DNA from: Clostridiales bacterium
Lineage (GTDB): Bacteria > Bacillota > Clostridia > Lachnospirales > Lachnospiraceae
DNA length: 64,000 bases
Assembly (NCBI GenBank): GCA_018372435.1
Contig: JAHAJA010000015.1
Coordinates: 29,515-93,514 of the forward strand
Direction of reading: 5' to 3'
Shown here in pieces: positions 52,650 through 61,856 of this stretch. The notes beneath the pieces are model-generated. The model was not told the DNA's origin, did no database searches, and saw nothing but the letters and a program-made list of their open reading frames with translations. Each line of letters begins with the position of its first letter. Positions within the stretch are counted from its first letter, which is position 1. The position numbers and the translations under genes were made by a program.

Positions 52650-54311
52650 TTATCTTTGAATAGGTATACCATTTACCTTATCTTCTGTAATTACAGCTGT
52701 ATTACTACTATTTGTTGAATCAAAAACATTAACTTGATTTTCATTAAATGATATTAATATACCAGGTAAAACATTATATACCTTAACATAGCCTGTTTGG
52801 TTATTAATACCGATACTTTCATATAAGACATATTGATTAACGCTACCATCAAACATTGTTATTTCTACCTTGTTTTTATCAGAATTTCTAATACTTTGAT
52901 TACTTACAAAAACATATGTCTTATTATTAACAGTATCGACCAGTAGAACATAATCCGTCTCTCCAATGGTTTTACATAAAACAGTCGTATAGTTCTTGGT
53001 TACCCCTTTATAATTAAATGAATTATTATCTGTGCCAACTTCAAGCCCATCTCTAAATTCAGGGTTGTATACAGTATTCAAATTATTTAGATTCAATTCA
53101 TAACCATCAGGTAGGTTAATGGATACTTGTCCATCTGGGAACTCAATTTCTTCTACCCTTCCATCTCCATGATCTAAAATTGCAGACCCTGTAGAACATG
53201 CGACCACATCATTATTAAATTGTGTTATGCTATTTAAATATGTCTCTTCATTCACTACATTCGATGGTAATACCTTAGTCTTATAGTATATATCCAGCGT
53301 ATTATTTGCTATATTCGTAGTAGAAGAAATGATAAGCTGTGTTCTAGCTGTAAGTTCATCATCAATTTCAATTAATGTATTATTCCTATACTCTGATAAA
53401 TCGGCTTTTAGAATATCACCTTGTTTCAAATCATCTCCTTTTATTGTCTTTTGTAATTCACTATCAACATAAAAATTAATTACATATGCAACATCTGATA
53501 CTACTGGCTCCTCTGGTATTGTTGGTTCCGATGGCTCTGATGGTTCTATTGGTGTTGGAGTCGGTTCTACAGGATTAGGAGGTATTGGTGTAGGGGGTAC
53601 TGGGGTTGGATCTATTGGTCCTGGTATAAATCCTCCCCCTGTTCCACCATTCGAAGTATCATCTGTTGTTCCTTCTGTTCCTTCACTATTTGAAGAGCCT
53701 TCATTGTTTCCATTATCTGCTGAATCATTATCATCTATAGATGTCTCTATCTTATTCATCCATTTTTCAGCTACTTTTACATTAATAGTCTTAAAAGGGG
53801 CATAGTTTATAATTGTTGCTTTTGGAGCATTTATTATTAAGTGAACCTTGGAAAAATCCTTATCACCGATTGTAATCTTTACTGCCTTTTCTGTTTTTAT
53901 CACCAATGTCGTCATTCTACTACTATTTTTCCAAGTATTCAGTTCATTTTGATTTGCAACATATACAATCAATGACTTAACCTTTACTTTCTTTGGAATG
54001 GAAAATCTAACATTTGAAGCTGACATTACCATTAGTTTCTTATCACAATCCTTTGATAACTTATATGTAACCTTCTTTCCTTCTTTTGTCCCATAAAGCT
54101 TAATAGCTGATACATTTTTATCTTTTAATGCATTATCTAATTCTTTCTGACTTCTTACAAACGTTGTTTTTTGACTTACTACAGTAGATTCTGATTTTAT
54201 ACTAGTAGATGCAGCACTTGCAACCAACGGTAAAGTTGTTGACGGAACCGCTGTTACTAGCAATGTTGTAACTAAAATTTTTGTTACCACTTTTCTTGTT
54301 TTGTTTAGCAT
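52650..54311 (-). CDS. Secreted surface protein with Pro-rich linker
   Basis: A 553-residue exported protein. Residues 1-34 are a signal peptide (VVTKILVTTLLVTAVPSTTL, ending ASAAS). A first beta-rich domain (about 40-195) reads like a repeat-type surface domain (VKSLIVYVANQNELNTWKNS). An Asn/Gly/Ser/Asp-rich segment and a Pro-Thr-rich linker (PTPVPPTPIPPNPVEP) lead to a second beta-rich domain (YVINFYVDSELQKTIKGDDL). No LPXTG or choline-binding repeats were seen. It may help binding or surface exclusion; carried on the island, not the core. Confidence 0.78.
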   Translation of the reverse strand: MLNKTRKVVTKILVTTLLVTAVPSTTLPLVASAASTSIKSESTVVSQKTTFVRSQKELDNALKDKNVSAIKLYGTKEGKKVTYKLSKDCDKKLMVMSASNVRFSIPKKVKVKSLIVYVANQNELNTWKNSSRMTTLVIKTEKAVKITIGDKDFSKVHLIINAPKATIINYAPFKTINVKVAEKWMNKIETSIDDNDSADNGNNEGSSNSEGTEGTTDDTSNGGTGGGFIPGPIDPTPVPPTPIPPNPVEPTPTPIEPSEPSEPTIPEEPVVSDVAYVINFYVDSELQKTIKGDDLKQGDILKADLSEYRNNTLIEIDDELTARTQLIISSTTNIANNTLDIYYKTKVLPSNVVNEETYLNSITQFNNDVVACSTGSAILDHGDGRVEEIEFPDGQVSINLPDGYELNLNNLNTVYNPEFRDGLEVGTDNNSFNYKGVTKNYTTVLCKTIGETDYVLLVDTVNNKTYVFVSNQSIRNSDKNKVEITMFDGSVNQYVLYESIGINNQTGYVKVYNVLPGILISFNENQVNVFDSTNSSNTAVITEDKVNGIPIQR

Positions 54312-54358
54312 TTGCCATTCTCCTTTTTCTCTCGTTTTGTTTGATTATGTAGGCTAAC

Positions 54359-54613
54359 TCACTTTGATTCTTTATGTTCACGTAGTATATTCCGAACTTT
54401 TCGTTCACTACAAGAATAATCTCGAGCCAGTTGCCGTACATTGGTACCATCATACTTTTGTAAAATTTCATCATTTACATATTCTGATGATAATAGTTTT
54501 TGTGGGAAAGTTACCTGCAAACCACGGTAATACTGATGAATAAGTAACGTAGTCTCAATACCCAAGTGCTCTGCGAAATCCTGGTAAATTCCGTTTAAGT
54601 TTTCCTTTTTCAC
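54359..54613 (-). CDS. Mor-family transcription activator-like protein
   Basis: An 84-residue protein matching the Mor/C activator fold of phage Mu: a dimerisation helix (IYQDFAEHLGIETTLLIHQY), the strand GLQVTFPQ and an HTH (YDGTNVRQLARDYSCSERKV). Such proteins open phage middle or late promoters. The start is GTG at 54613 behind GGAGTGAGGTGA. Its presence suggests phage-type transcription control of the island. Confidence 0.78.
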   Translation of the reverse strand: MKKENLNGIYQDFAEHLGIETTLLIHQYYRGLQVTFPQKLLSSEYVNDEILQKYDGTNVRQLARDYSCSERKVRNILREHKESK

Positions 54614-54618
54614 TCACC

Positions 54619-54738
54619 TCACTCCTTTGACAATACTAATAATAACTCAATCCATGTTCTCATTTCTTCTGTTGGTTTCCATGAAAAATGTATTGCAATT
54701 CTACTTGTATTTTTCCTTGTAGATTTCCTTGATGACAA
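54619..54738 (-). CDS. Possible 39-residue protein
   Basis: TTG 54738 behind GAGAGGG opens MSSRKSTRKNTSRIAIHFSW and ends at 54619, with its stop inside the ribosome site of the Mor-like gene. N-terminal half basic, C-terminal half helical (EEMRTWIELLLVLSKE). Position suggests coupling. Support is limited to the ribosome site and spacing. Confidence 0.4.
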   Translation of the reverse strand: MSSRKSTRKNTSRIAIHFSWKPTEEMRTWIELLLVLSKE

Positions 54739-54771
54739 TTTTCCCTCTCATCCTACAATCTAATAAAAAGA

Positions 54772-54879
54772 TTAATGCTCCATCACCTTGTCATAAAGCA
54801 AAAGCATCCTTTTTAACTTTCGCTTACTTTTATTCAACCTAACCTTATCTTGTAAACATGTGTAAATCCTTCTTATCAT
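54772..54879 (-). CDS. Small basic protein, 35 residues
   Basis: ATG 54879 behind GAGGTGA opens MIRRIYTCLQDKVRLNKSKR and ends KVMEH. Very basic helix; could bind nucleic acid. It starts 17 bp past the DUF1643 gene, in line with the operon. Not recognised as a family. Confidence 0.45.
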   Translation of the reverse strand: MIRRIYTCLQDKVRLNKSKRKLKRMLLLYDKVMEH

Positions 54880-54895
54880 GACTCACCTCTATTAC

Positions 54896-55594
54896 TTAAA
54901 TTTTTTCTTGCACAATGTACCGACTGTTAGAACTTTTCTTAACTTTATCCACTAACTTAATCGATGTATCCTCTTTTGGTTCACCCTTACTTTCTTTCTT
55001 CTTTTTACTATTATCTAATATATCTTTTGGTATTATATAATCTTGTAAAGTCCATACCTGATTTTTGCAATGTATTCCCAAATAAAGCGGATGAACTCCT
55101 TTCTCACACTGTAAGTCAATATTATCAACCATGAACTGTTTTGGTTTCACACTTGGTAAATGTTTTTGCAACTTTAGCAAAATCATATACTTTGACTTAT
55201 TTGCTACTATGCTTGCAGACATACTAGCACCCCACCCAATAATCCAGTAATAGGAGTTTGCATTTTCTTCTTTCATAATTCCTTCAATATATGCTATATT
55301 CTCTGTATCAATCTCTATATTACGTGTAGACATACGACTTGAACATACTTTCGAAAACAAGTTAATCATTCGTATCTTAGATATACCCAATTCCTCACAG
55401 TGATTGATAATTGCCTGGGATGTAGAATCGCATTTTAATATGTCTTTAGATGACGTTCCAGGATATAACATAATCACCACAGCAGTTTTCCCCTCTATCT
55501 CCTTTATGTCTTTTGCTATTTCGTAAGTTCTATCCCCCTCCTTGGTCGAAATAATCGTAGTAATAACTGTTGATTTTGTTTCCTTCAAATCCAC
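54896..55594 (-). CDS. DUF1643-family protein
   Basis: A 232-residue protein with the DUF1643 pattern: VVIMLYPGTSSKDILKCDST, INHCEELGISKIRMINLFSK, YWIIGWGAS and later HPLYLGIHCKN. The family occurs on phages and mobile elements and its function is unknown. C-terminal tail is Lys-rich (DNSKKKKESKGEPKE). Follows the DUF960 gene by 11 bp. Confidence 0.75.
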   Translation of the reverse strand: MDLKETKSTVITTIISTKEGDRTYEIAKDIKEIEGKTAVVIMLYPGTSSKDILKCDSTSQAIINHCEELGISKIRMINLFSKVCSSRMSTRNIEIDTENIAYIEGIMKEENANSYYWIIGWGASMSASIVANKSKYMILLKLQKHLPSVKPKQFMVDNIDLQCEKGVHPLYLGIHCKNQVWTLQDYIIPKDILDNSKKKKESKGEPKEDTSIKLVDKVKKSSNSRYIVQEKI

Positions 55595-55605
55595 AAATTC
55601 ACCCC

Positions 55606-55917
55606 CTAGTAATCCGATGCCATCAGCATAGTCGCATATTCACCATCGTCAATTACAAAAACCTTATCGTTGACTGGTTCAAAACTTTCGCATTTAATAC
55701 GGATAGTTGCTGTTTTTTCAGGCTGTTCTTGTGAATGTATAATCACTTGAATAGATTTTCCACCGACAGTCTCTGTAGATAACTCGAACACCTGTAAGTA
55801 ATCTAGCGATGTATTGGTAGCTCTCCACTGGTCGATGCTTTGCCATATGGTAATCTGTAACGCTAATGGCAGAATCTCATTAGCATGACTTGTAATATAT
55901 TTCTCTTTGTCAAACAT
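55606..55917 (-). CDS. DUF960-like protein
   Basis: A 103-residue protein resembling the DUF960 family: SHANEILPLALQITIWQSID, DYLQVFELST, VIIHSQEQPEKTATIRI. These are small proteins of Firmicutes plasmids and phages with unknown role. Its start overlaps the previous stop by 1 bp. Confidence 0.7.
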   Translation of the reverse strand: MFDKEKYITSHANEILPLALQITIWQSIDQWRATNTSLDYLQVFELSTETVGGKSIQVIIHSQEQPEKTATIRIKCESFEPVNDKVFVIDDGEYATMLMASDY

Positions 55918-56267
55918 TATGCTTTCACCCCCTTTGGTTCATAGAAAATTACAAAGATTCCATATTCTGTTGATAGTTGGTAGTACTCACTTTTCCACTG
56001 AAAACCGTTTTCTTCACATATTACATCTTGAAACTCTGCTAATTCAGGGCTGACATTGTACATATTTAAAAAGTCATGATACAACTTCTTATCATGACTC
56101 ATAATAACAGCACAGTACCCTCCTGACTGGAATGGAATACTATTACAATTGTAACTATCCTCATAGATGGATAGCGTTTGATTAATTACTTCACTAACTT
56201 CCTTTGGAACAATTTCATCTATTTTCGTTGCTGATTTAAAGAACTGGTTACCTAGTATGTAAATCAT
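55917..56267 (-). CDS. Hypothetical protein, 116 residues
   Basis: Soluble alpha/beta protein (IPFQSGGYCAVIMSHDKKLY, ENGFQWKSEYYQLSTEYGIF) of a type found beside DUF960 genes on clostridial elements. No named domain recognised. ATG follows GGAGATG. First gene of the DUF960/DUF1643 run. Confidence 0.6.
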   Translation of the reverse strand: MIYILGNQFFKSATKIDEIVPKEVSEVINQTLSIYEDSYNCNSIPFQSGGYCAVIMSHDKKLYHDFLNMYNVSPELAEFQDVICEENGFQWKSEYYQLSTEYGIFVIFYEPKGVKA

Positions 56268-56395
56268 TACATCATCTCCTTTATTATTATTTATCTATAT
56301 TACTTAATGTTAACAAACATTAATTTCGGGTATAGAACACTTCAATCATATCTAATATACTCAAATAATGTAGTACATGATGGTTTTAGTTACGA

Positions 56396-56917
56396 TTAAA
56401 TATAATCTTCTTCTTTCATTGAACAAAACCCTTCACCAATAATTATATGGTCAGCCAAATTTAGTCCAACTAAATTTGCTGCATCTCGAATTCGCTTAGT
56501 AGAAACTACATCTTGACTGCTAGGTGTTACATCTCCACTAATATGATTATGGAATATTACAAAGGATTGAGCTCCAGTAATTAAGAGATATGATAATATC
56601 CTTGCTGGGTCTAAAACTGCTGAATTCATACTTCCTATTGACATTAATTGAATACTTATCGGTTCCATTTTTGATGTTAGACCAACTACGTATACGTATT
56701 CACGATCTAGGTATCTTGGCAAAAGCTTTGCCCCTAACACCGCCGCTTTTTCTGGTGTAGAAAACCTCTCAACTTGATACCTTCTTCCTCTTTTACTATG
56801 TAGCCTTGTTTCAACTAAGGATACTTCATAATATTCTTTGTCATTCCTATGTCGTTCCATTTGGAATATCATCTCATCCAGATTATTATATTGCTCTTGT
56901 TTATCATCAGTCATCAT
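56396..56917 (-). CDS. RadC-family JAB-domain protein
   Basis: A 173-residue RadC/MPN+ protein: SIGSMNSAVLDPARI, the JAMM-like metal motif VIFHNHISGDVTPSSQD, and AANLVGLNLADHIIIG. Full-length RadC has an N-terminal HhH domain; this short form, common on mobile elements, has only the JAB domain. Its role is unsettled (replication-fork or anti-defence proposals). Its own unit begins after a terminator. Confidence 0.88.
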   Translation of the reverse strand: MMTDDKQEQYNNLDEMIFQMERHRNDKEYYEVSLVETRLHSKRGRRYQVERFSTPEKAAVLGAKLLPRYLDREYVYVVGLTSKMEPISIQLMSIGSMNSAVLDPARILSYLLITGAQSFVIFHNHISGDVTPSSQDVVSTKRIRDAANLVGLNLADHIIIGEGFCSMKEEDYI

Positions 56918-56943
56918 ATCACCTCTTTCTAATCATAAAAAAT

Positions 56944-56971
56944 AGCTATTACCTGCATTTTGGTAATAGCT
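56944..56971 (-). terminator. Terminator of the DUF5688 gene
   Basis: AGCTATTACC (56944-56953) pairs with GGTAATAGCT (56962-56971) and exits on the minus strand into ATTTTTTA. It lies in the 202-bp gap before radC. Confidence 0.8.
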
Positions 56972-57119
56972 CATTTTCTAGCTTAAATTTTCTAGTATGT
57001 ATCTCATAATATAAACCTTGGTGTAAACGTTTATAATTTAAACTATTTGTTTCCCTCTAAAATGTTAGTAGAATTTTAAAGCTAGTTCTACAGCAAACTA
57101 AATTTTCTTTTATCAGTGA

Positions 57120-58046
57120 TTACAATTCCTGCCCATCTGCTAGGAATATCGTATCGTCTTTATCGGAATATACATATATGTTTTCAGATAATACTTCTTC
57201 CCTTGCCACCTGTGTTGAATTTATTTCTTTTACCATTTTTCTTAGACTATCAACCTCCATATGCTCTGTATATGGAATAATAATTTGCTCATGGACACTT
57301 GATGGAAGAATTATAAGACCTCTCGCTGTTTCTTTGAGTCCATGAAAGAAGTCTCTTAAAAGATTTGGATATAGTATAACACCTGCGCCTTGCAAGTTCT
57401 TTCTATTTGACACAACATACATGTTTGGTGATACACCACTAGATTCTAGGACTTCTTCATCTCTACCCATCATTTCAATAATAACTTCTTCCATAGAACG
57501 GACTTGTGCTGGCAAGATTCGCATAGTATTTTCAACAGCCTTTTCATGCAACTCCTCTAAGCTACAGTCCCATTCTTCAAAGAACGAATTCTGAATAAGT
57601 ATTGTCCCAATACCATCCCGTTCTATATTACAGATAACATAATATATAATTGCAAGGTCCAGAAACTTCTTATGTGGGACTGTCTTTACTAACTCTTCAT
57701 TCATCTTCGCATTCACTAACTTATAACATATGAAATCACTTAGTTTACTAAAGTCTGTAATCTCTGATGTTATTAGTAACTGTTGTTCTACTTCTCCCTT
57801 ACTCTCATTTGCAACGTTAAGCATCTCTTCAATAATTTCGACCTCTGTTGTACCGTGCTTGTATTTTTCATAATAATGATTCAGATATAGACATGAGGAT
57901 AATTGCTCAGCTTTGCTATGCAGTACAATTGTATCAAGAACTACCCCATTATTCTTTCTTACCGTTTTATGCTCTAACGTTACATCTGCTTGTACATTAT
58001 TGCTTAACTCCTGATAAATTCTCTTTTTAAAATCTTCGTAACTCAT
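57120..58046 (-). CDS. DUF5688-family protein
   Basis: A 308-residue cytosolic protein of a family common on Lachnospiraceae mobile elements. Typical parts: VTLEHKTVRKNNGVVLDTIV, CYKLVNAKMNEELVKTVPHK, LDLAIIYYVICN, LQGAGVILYPNLLRDF and GLIILPSSVHEQIIIPY. Function unknown. It is often near anti-restriction or replication genes. ATG has GGAG upstream. Flanked by terminators on both sides, so it is its own unit. Confidence 0.75.
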   Translation of the reverse strand: MSYEDFKKRIYQELSNNVQADVTLEHKTVRKNNGVVLDTIVLHSKAEQLSSCLYLNHYYEKYKHGTTEVEIIEEMLNVANESKGEVEQQLLITSEITDFSKLSDFICYKLVNAKMNEELVKTVPHKKFLDLAIIYYVICNIERDGIGTILIQNSFFEEWDCSLEELHEKAVENTMRILPAQVRSMEEVIIEMMGRDEEVLESSGVSPNMYVVSNRKNLQGAGVILYPNLLRDFFHGLKETARGLIILPSSVHEQIIIPYTEHMEVDSLRKMVKEINSTQVAREEVLSENIYVYSDKDDTIFLADGQEL

Positions 58047-58070
58047 TTTATCTCCTTTCAGACATAAAAA

Positions 58071-58109
58071 GGACTGATATTTAAGAACAATTTCCTCAAA
58101 TATCAGTCC
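58071..58109 (-). terminator. Terminator of the 219-residue gene
   Basis: GGACTGATATTT pairs with AAATATCAGTCC (12 bp) and exits into TTTTTATG on the minus strand. Confidence 0.85.
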
Positions 58110-58152
58110 AATTTATATGATATGTATACAATTTTATAATATATATTTATAC

Positions 58153-58812
58153 CTAGGATAAATCCCTCTCAGGATGTGACCATTTTATCTGTATGTTATT
58201 ATTGACCGTATAATCCTTTCGCTGTAAAGCTAACTTTCCTATTGGAAACAATGATTTCGATGCCCTTCCACTTTCCAAGTTAATAACGACTTGATTTACT
58301 TCTTTAATAACTCCATAGTTCACATCTCCCCAATAAATAAACTCACTTGGCTGCAATCCATACATTCCAGTTTTTATTGCTCGTTCAATAAAAAAGTGTC
58401 GGTAATTCATAAGAAAATCTCTTGTCTCTGTAAGCATTAATGGATTTGTTATCATTAGGTTATTAACAAAATCTGTAGTGTGACTTCTGTAATAACATAA
58501 ATCGTTTATGCACTTTATTACATTACTCGATGCTTTTAATGCAGTTAAGACAGCGTTAATGTCATACGGAGACTCTTCGTGAACACTATTTCCTTGCCCA
58601 TTAAGTACAGATATATAATAATCCTTTGAATTTATACTTAATTTAAGATTAGGCTTTATTCTTGTATCTGGTATTACTGCACAACGTAATATTGGATCAC
58701 CTACAACAATTCCCCCAAGTATTTTACTAATCATTGATTGCATATTTGCATTAAGATGTTTGAAAGACCCCTTAATATTGATTTCATTACATAAACTATC
58801 ATGTGAATACAT
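58153..58812 (-). CDS. Hypothetical protein, 219 residues
   Basis: A soluble protein with no recognised domain (SFKHLNANMQSMISKILGGI, LMLTETRDFLMNYRHFFIER, MYGLQPSEFIYWGDVNYGVI). It is between the restriction genes and DUF5688 and has its own terminator. ATG follows GAAGGGGAG. Confidence 0.6.
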   Translation of the reverse strand: MYSHDSLCNEINIKGSFKHLNANMQSMISKILGGIVVGDPILRCAVIPDTRIKPNLKLSINSKDYYISVLNGQGNSVHEESPYDINAVLTALKASSNVIKCINDLCYYRSHTTDFVNNLMITNPLMLTETRDFLMNYRHFFIERAIKTGMYGLQPSEFIYWGDVNYGVIKEVNQVVINLESGRASKSLFPIGKLALQRKDYTVNNNIQIKWSHPERDLS

Positions 58813-58973
58813 ATTTTTCTCCCCTTCTACTTTTTATATAATATTATACCATAATATTACATTTATCAAGTATATCTATGTAAACACCTGAAAATATTTG
58901 CATTTATATTCCGATATTTCTGTGGACTTATTTCTGTGGACTTATTTCTTAAGACTTTCGTTTCATTTTACAC

Positions 58974-60872
58974 TTAACTTGATATAATTATATCGCCAGC
59001 TGTTATTAATTTAAAACCATTTGTAGGATACAAAAGCTTCATAATCTTATCGCTACTTACTTTTAGTAATAAGAGTTTTTCTATTGCTTTTTCTTCAATA
59101 ATAACGATTCTATCAAATTCTTCAATATTACCAACTATCCTAGTTTTAGTTCTTATCGGTAAACAACCTCTTAACGCTATAATACAAAATGTATCTACCC
59201 TATTATCATGAGCATATGTATTATATCCCATAAGTTTATGGACTTCTCCATTTATTGAATTTTCGTCTTTTGCATCAACAAGAATACAACCTTCTTTTCC
59301 ATAGTCTTTGTCCATAATAAGAATATCTGGATTATATACTGATCCTCCTGGTAAATTTAAAGTAAGCTTATCTATTGTTAGTTTTTCAAAAATAGGTTTT
59401 TCTCTATAATCTAGTGCTTGTAAACCCATCTTAATAAAGCTTTCTCTAACACAGTCATGCCATTTTTTACCACTCTGAGTATTTTGCTTAAATGTATCAC
59501 TATTCATGTTCTCAATTATAGGTTCTATTACTGTTTTGTTCTCTAATACAATTGTATAAACATTTGTAAAAAAAATATATGTTAGCTTTTCACATAATTT
59601 ACATATTTTCTCCTCGTCCATACCTTTTACAGTATTCTTTCTCATATAGTTTAGTACTTTATACGTTATTCCATCATCTTTAGTACTAATATGTTCATCA
59701 TACAGAAGGTTAAAATGTAAGTCATGGATTTCATTAGCCTTAGGGATAATTTCTGCCATTTTACCATTCAACTGTGCTTCACTTATCTTTAATTCTTCTG
59801 CTATAATCAGATTATTTTTTAGAAGTCTCCATGTCATTACTGTTGCAATATTTTGTATTGTACTACTTTCATCCTCACCAAGAACTTCATCAATCCATAT
59901 TGCAGGATAACTATCTAGTAATATAGTAACTTGTTCACCAATTGCAGTAACCTTATACAAATCTTGTCTCTGTTCTAAAATACCTAAAGTAACAAGAATG
60001 TTAATAAAAGCTCCCTTTACACTCCTATTTAGTTCTTTATTGGTACTATTGAAAAATTTCTCCTGTAATCCTGTTTTATTGTATAATCGAATATATGACA
60101 ATGCCCTATTAAGAAACTGTTCTTCATTTCTCGCCAGTATCGTTACCCCTATTTCTTCAATAGAAGTTAGTTTTCCTCTTTTTTGATTTGCCAGACATCC
60201 CTTTAAAATGTTTTCAATATATCTAATTCTAAAATATTTGTAAACACTACTTTTTGTTTCTTTCTGAAACCCATTATTTATTTTTATATTACAACACGCA
60301 GTTATAAAGAATGCAAATATCTCATAACTATCATCTGATGCAGCAAATGCTTCTCCAAATTCTGAAAGTTTATAACTTGGACTTGTTCCATTATCTGCAT
60401 TCACTAATATTTGCATATTTCTTAATACAAGTATATAATCTGCCATTCGTCGTTCTAGAGCACCTGTAATATAATCCTTTACACCTCTTGCTTTAGCTCT
60501 TTCTGAATTAAAAGTTACTCCATTATGGGATCTTTGAAGTTCTAATAATGAGTTTTTATTTATTTCACCCTCATTAATTTTTGTACAGTCACTTAGTACA
60601 TCATATATTTTTCCTATATTAGTTAATGATCTCAGCCATGATGTAGGAAAATCAGGGAGCCATGCTTTTCCACATTTGATACAGCTATCAATCTCAAATA
60701 AATTATCTACTTCAATAGCTGATTTATCAACTACAACATTATCTCTCTCAACATATTTAGTTTCGCAAAATGAACATATCTTAAAATATTTGTTACAGTC
60801 ATTATGTTTATACTTATGATTAATACTCGAATTATCAAAATGTTCTTCACCACCACAATAAGGACAAATCAT
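58974..60872 (-). CDS. Type II restriction endonuclease (PD-(D/E)XK) with zinc-ribbon N-terminus
   Basis: A 632-residue protein last in the restriction operon. The N-terminus holds zinc-binding CPYCGGEEH, CSFCETKYV and CIKCGKAW. The middle is helical (about 90-440) and contains winged-helix-like repeats (GAFINILVTLGILEQRQDLY). The C-terminus has a nuclease core with acid in NPDILIMDKDYG and the D-A-K of ILVDAKDENS (near residue 535). The ATG at 60872 abuts the methyltransferase stop, with AGGAGG inside that gene. Recognition site unknown. Confidence 0.8.
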   Translation of the reverse strand: MICPYCGGEEHFDNSSINHKYKHNDCNKYFKICSFCETKYVERDNVVVDKSAIEVDNLFEIDSCIKCGKAWLPDFPTSWLRSLTNIGKIYDVLSDCTKINEGEINKNSLLELQRSHNGVTFNSERAKARGVKDYITGALERRMADYILVLRNMQILVNADNGTSPSYKLSEFGEAFAASDDSYEIFAFFITACCNIKINNGFQKETKSSVYKYFRIRYIENILKGCLANQKRGKLTSIEEIGVTILARNEEQFLNRALSYIRLYNKTGLQEKFFNSTNKELNRSVKGAFINILVTLGILEQRQDLYKVTAIGEQVTILLDSYPAIWIDEVLGEDESSTIQNIATVMTWRLLKNNLIIAEELKISEAQLNGKMAEIIPKANEIHDLHFNLLYDEHISTKDDGITYKVLNYMRKNTVKGMDEEKICKLCEKLTYIFFTNVYTIVLENKTVIEPIIENMNSDTFKQNTQSGKKWHDCVRESFIKMGLQALDYREKPIFEKLTIDKLTLNLPGGSVYNPDILIMDKDYGKEGCILVDAKDENSINGEVHKLMGYNTYAHDNRVDTFCIIALRGCLPIRTKTRIVGNIEEFDRIVIIEEKAIEKLLLLKVSSDKIMKLLYPTNGFKLITAGDIIISS

Positions 60873-61856
60873 CTATTTACCTCCTAATACTTTTACCATC
60901 TCTTTAGCCAATTCTTCAACAATCACCTCAACGACACTATTTCCTATTTGCTTATATGAATTCATATTATTTTTCTTAATTTTATACCATTCTGGAAAGC
61001 CCATAATTCTCAGACATTCTTGTTCAGTGAGTTTTCTCATTTGTTTTACATACACTGGTACATTATTTCCCCCTGTTCCCATCTTTGCTGTCAAACATGG
61101 GGATATACCATCACTTCTAAAATTGCATCTAGACGCCCTAATTTCATTAGCAATCAACACATTATTTTTGTTATAATTGCGTGTACCTTTATAAACAGGC
61201 AAATACTTTTCTATATTACTTTTTGCAATATCTGATAACTCATATTCAGTATCATCGATATCGTGTATGATATCATTTAATGTAAATAATAACTCCCTTT
61301 TGTCAGGAAATTGATAAATTTTATTATATTCATCTTTATTTTGATCTTCAAATCCTATACCCAAATCTTTTCTAAATCCTACACAATACCATCGGTTTCG
61401 ATTCTGTGGTATTCCATAGTGGCAAGCATTCATAACTCTAGACTTAAAATTATAGCCAAGTGATTCAAGTGTATTTTGTATAACTTCTAATGTTTTTCCA
61501 TTATCATGGTTAACTAGACCAGCCACATTTTCCAAAAAAAAAGCTTTTGGATTTCTTTCGCTAATAATCCTAGCGACCTCAAAAAAAAGTGTACCTCGTG
61601 TATCCTCAAAACCTTTGCGTAACCCACCGATAGAAAAAGGTTGACACGGGAATCCACCAGCTATAATATCAAATTCAGGTATCTCATTAGCATCTATCTT
61701 CGTTATATCTCCACTTGGCATTTCTCCGAAGTTTAGCATATATGTTTCGCAGGCATATTTATCAATTTCAGAACTCATTACACACTTAACACCATTATTC
61801 TCAAATGCTATTCTTATTCCACCCAAACCAGCAAATAAATCAATCATTTTTAACAT
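60873..61856 (-). CDS. C5 cytosine-specific DNA methyltransferase 1
   Basis: A 327-residue Dcm-type enzyme. Motif I LFAGLGGIRIAFENNG, motif IV GGFPCQPFSIGG with the nucleophilic Cys, motif VI FFLENVAGLV, motif VIII QNRNRWYCVGFR and motif X YKQIGNSV. It overlaps the second methyltransferase by 17 bp. Two C5 enzymes in one system often methylate the two strands of an asymmetric site. Confidence 0.95.
   Translation of the reverse strand: MLKMIDLFAGLGGIRIAFENNGVKCVMSSEIDKYACETYMLNFGEMPSGDITKIDANEIPEFDIIAGGFPCQPFSIGGLRKGFEDTRGTLFFEVARIISERNPKAFFLENVAGLVNHDNGKTLEVIQNTLESLGYNFKSRVMNACHYGIPQNRNRWYCVGFRKDLGIGFEDQNKDEYNKIYQFPDKRELLFTLNDIIHDIDDTEYELSDIAKSNIEKYLPVYKGTRNYNKNNVLIANEIRASRCNFRSDGISPCLTAKMGTGGNNVPVYVKQMRKLTEQECLRIMGFPEWYKIKKNNMNSYKQIGNSVVEVIVEELAKEMVKVLGGK

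Noticed and set aside
54202..54474. 90-codon minus-strand frame across the Mor-like gene and the surface protein start
   Set aside because: It lies in a different frame over a recognised Mor-type gene and a signal peptide, with no ribosome site.
58915..58945. Tandem 14-nt repeat (CTGTGGACTTATTT twice)
   Set aside because: Two copies only, in a short gap; too little for an iteron array or CRISPR.
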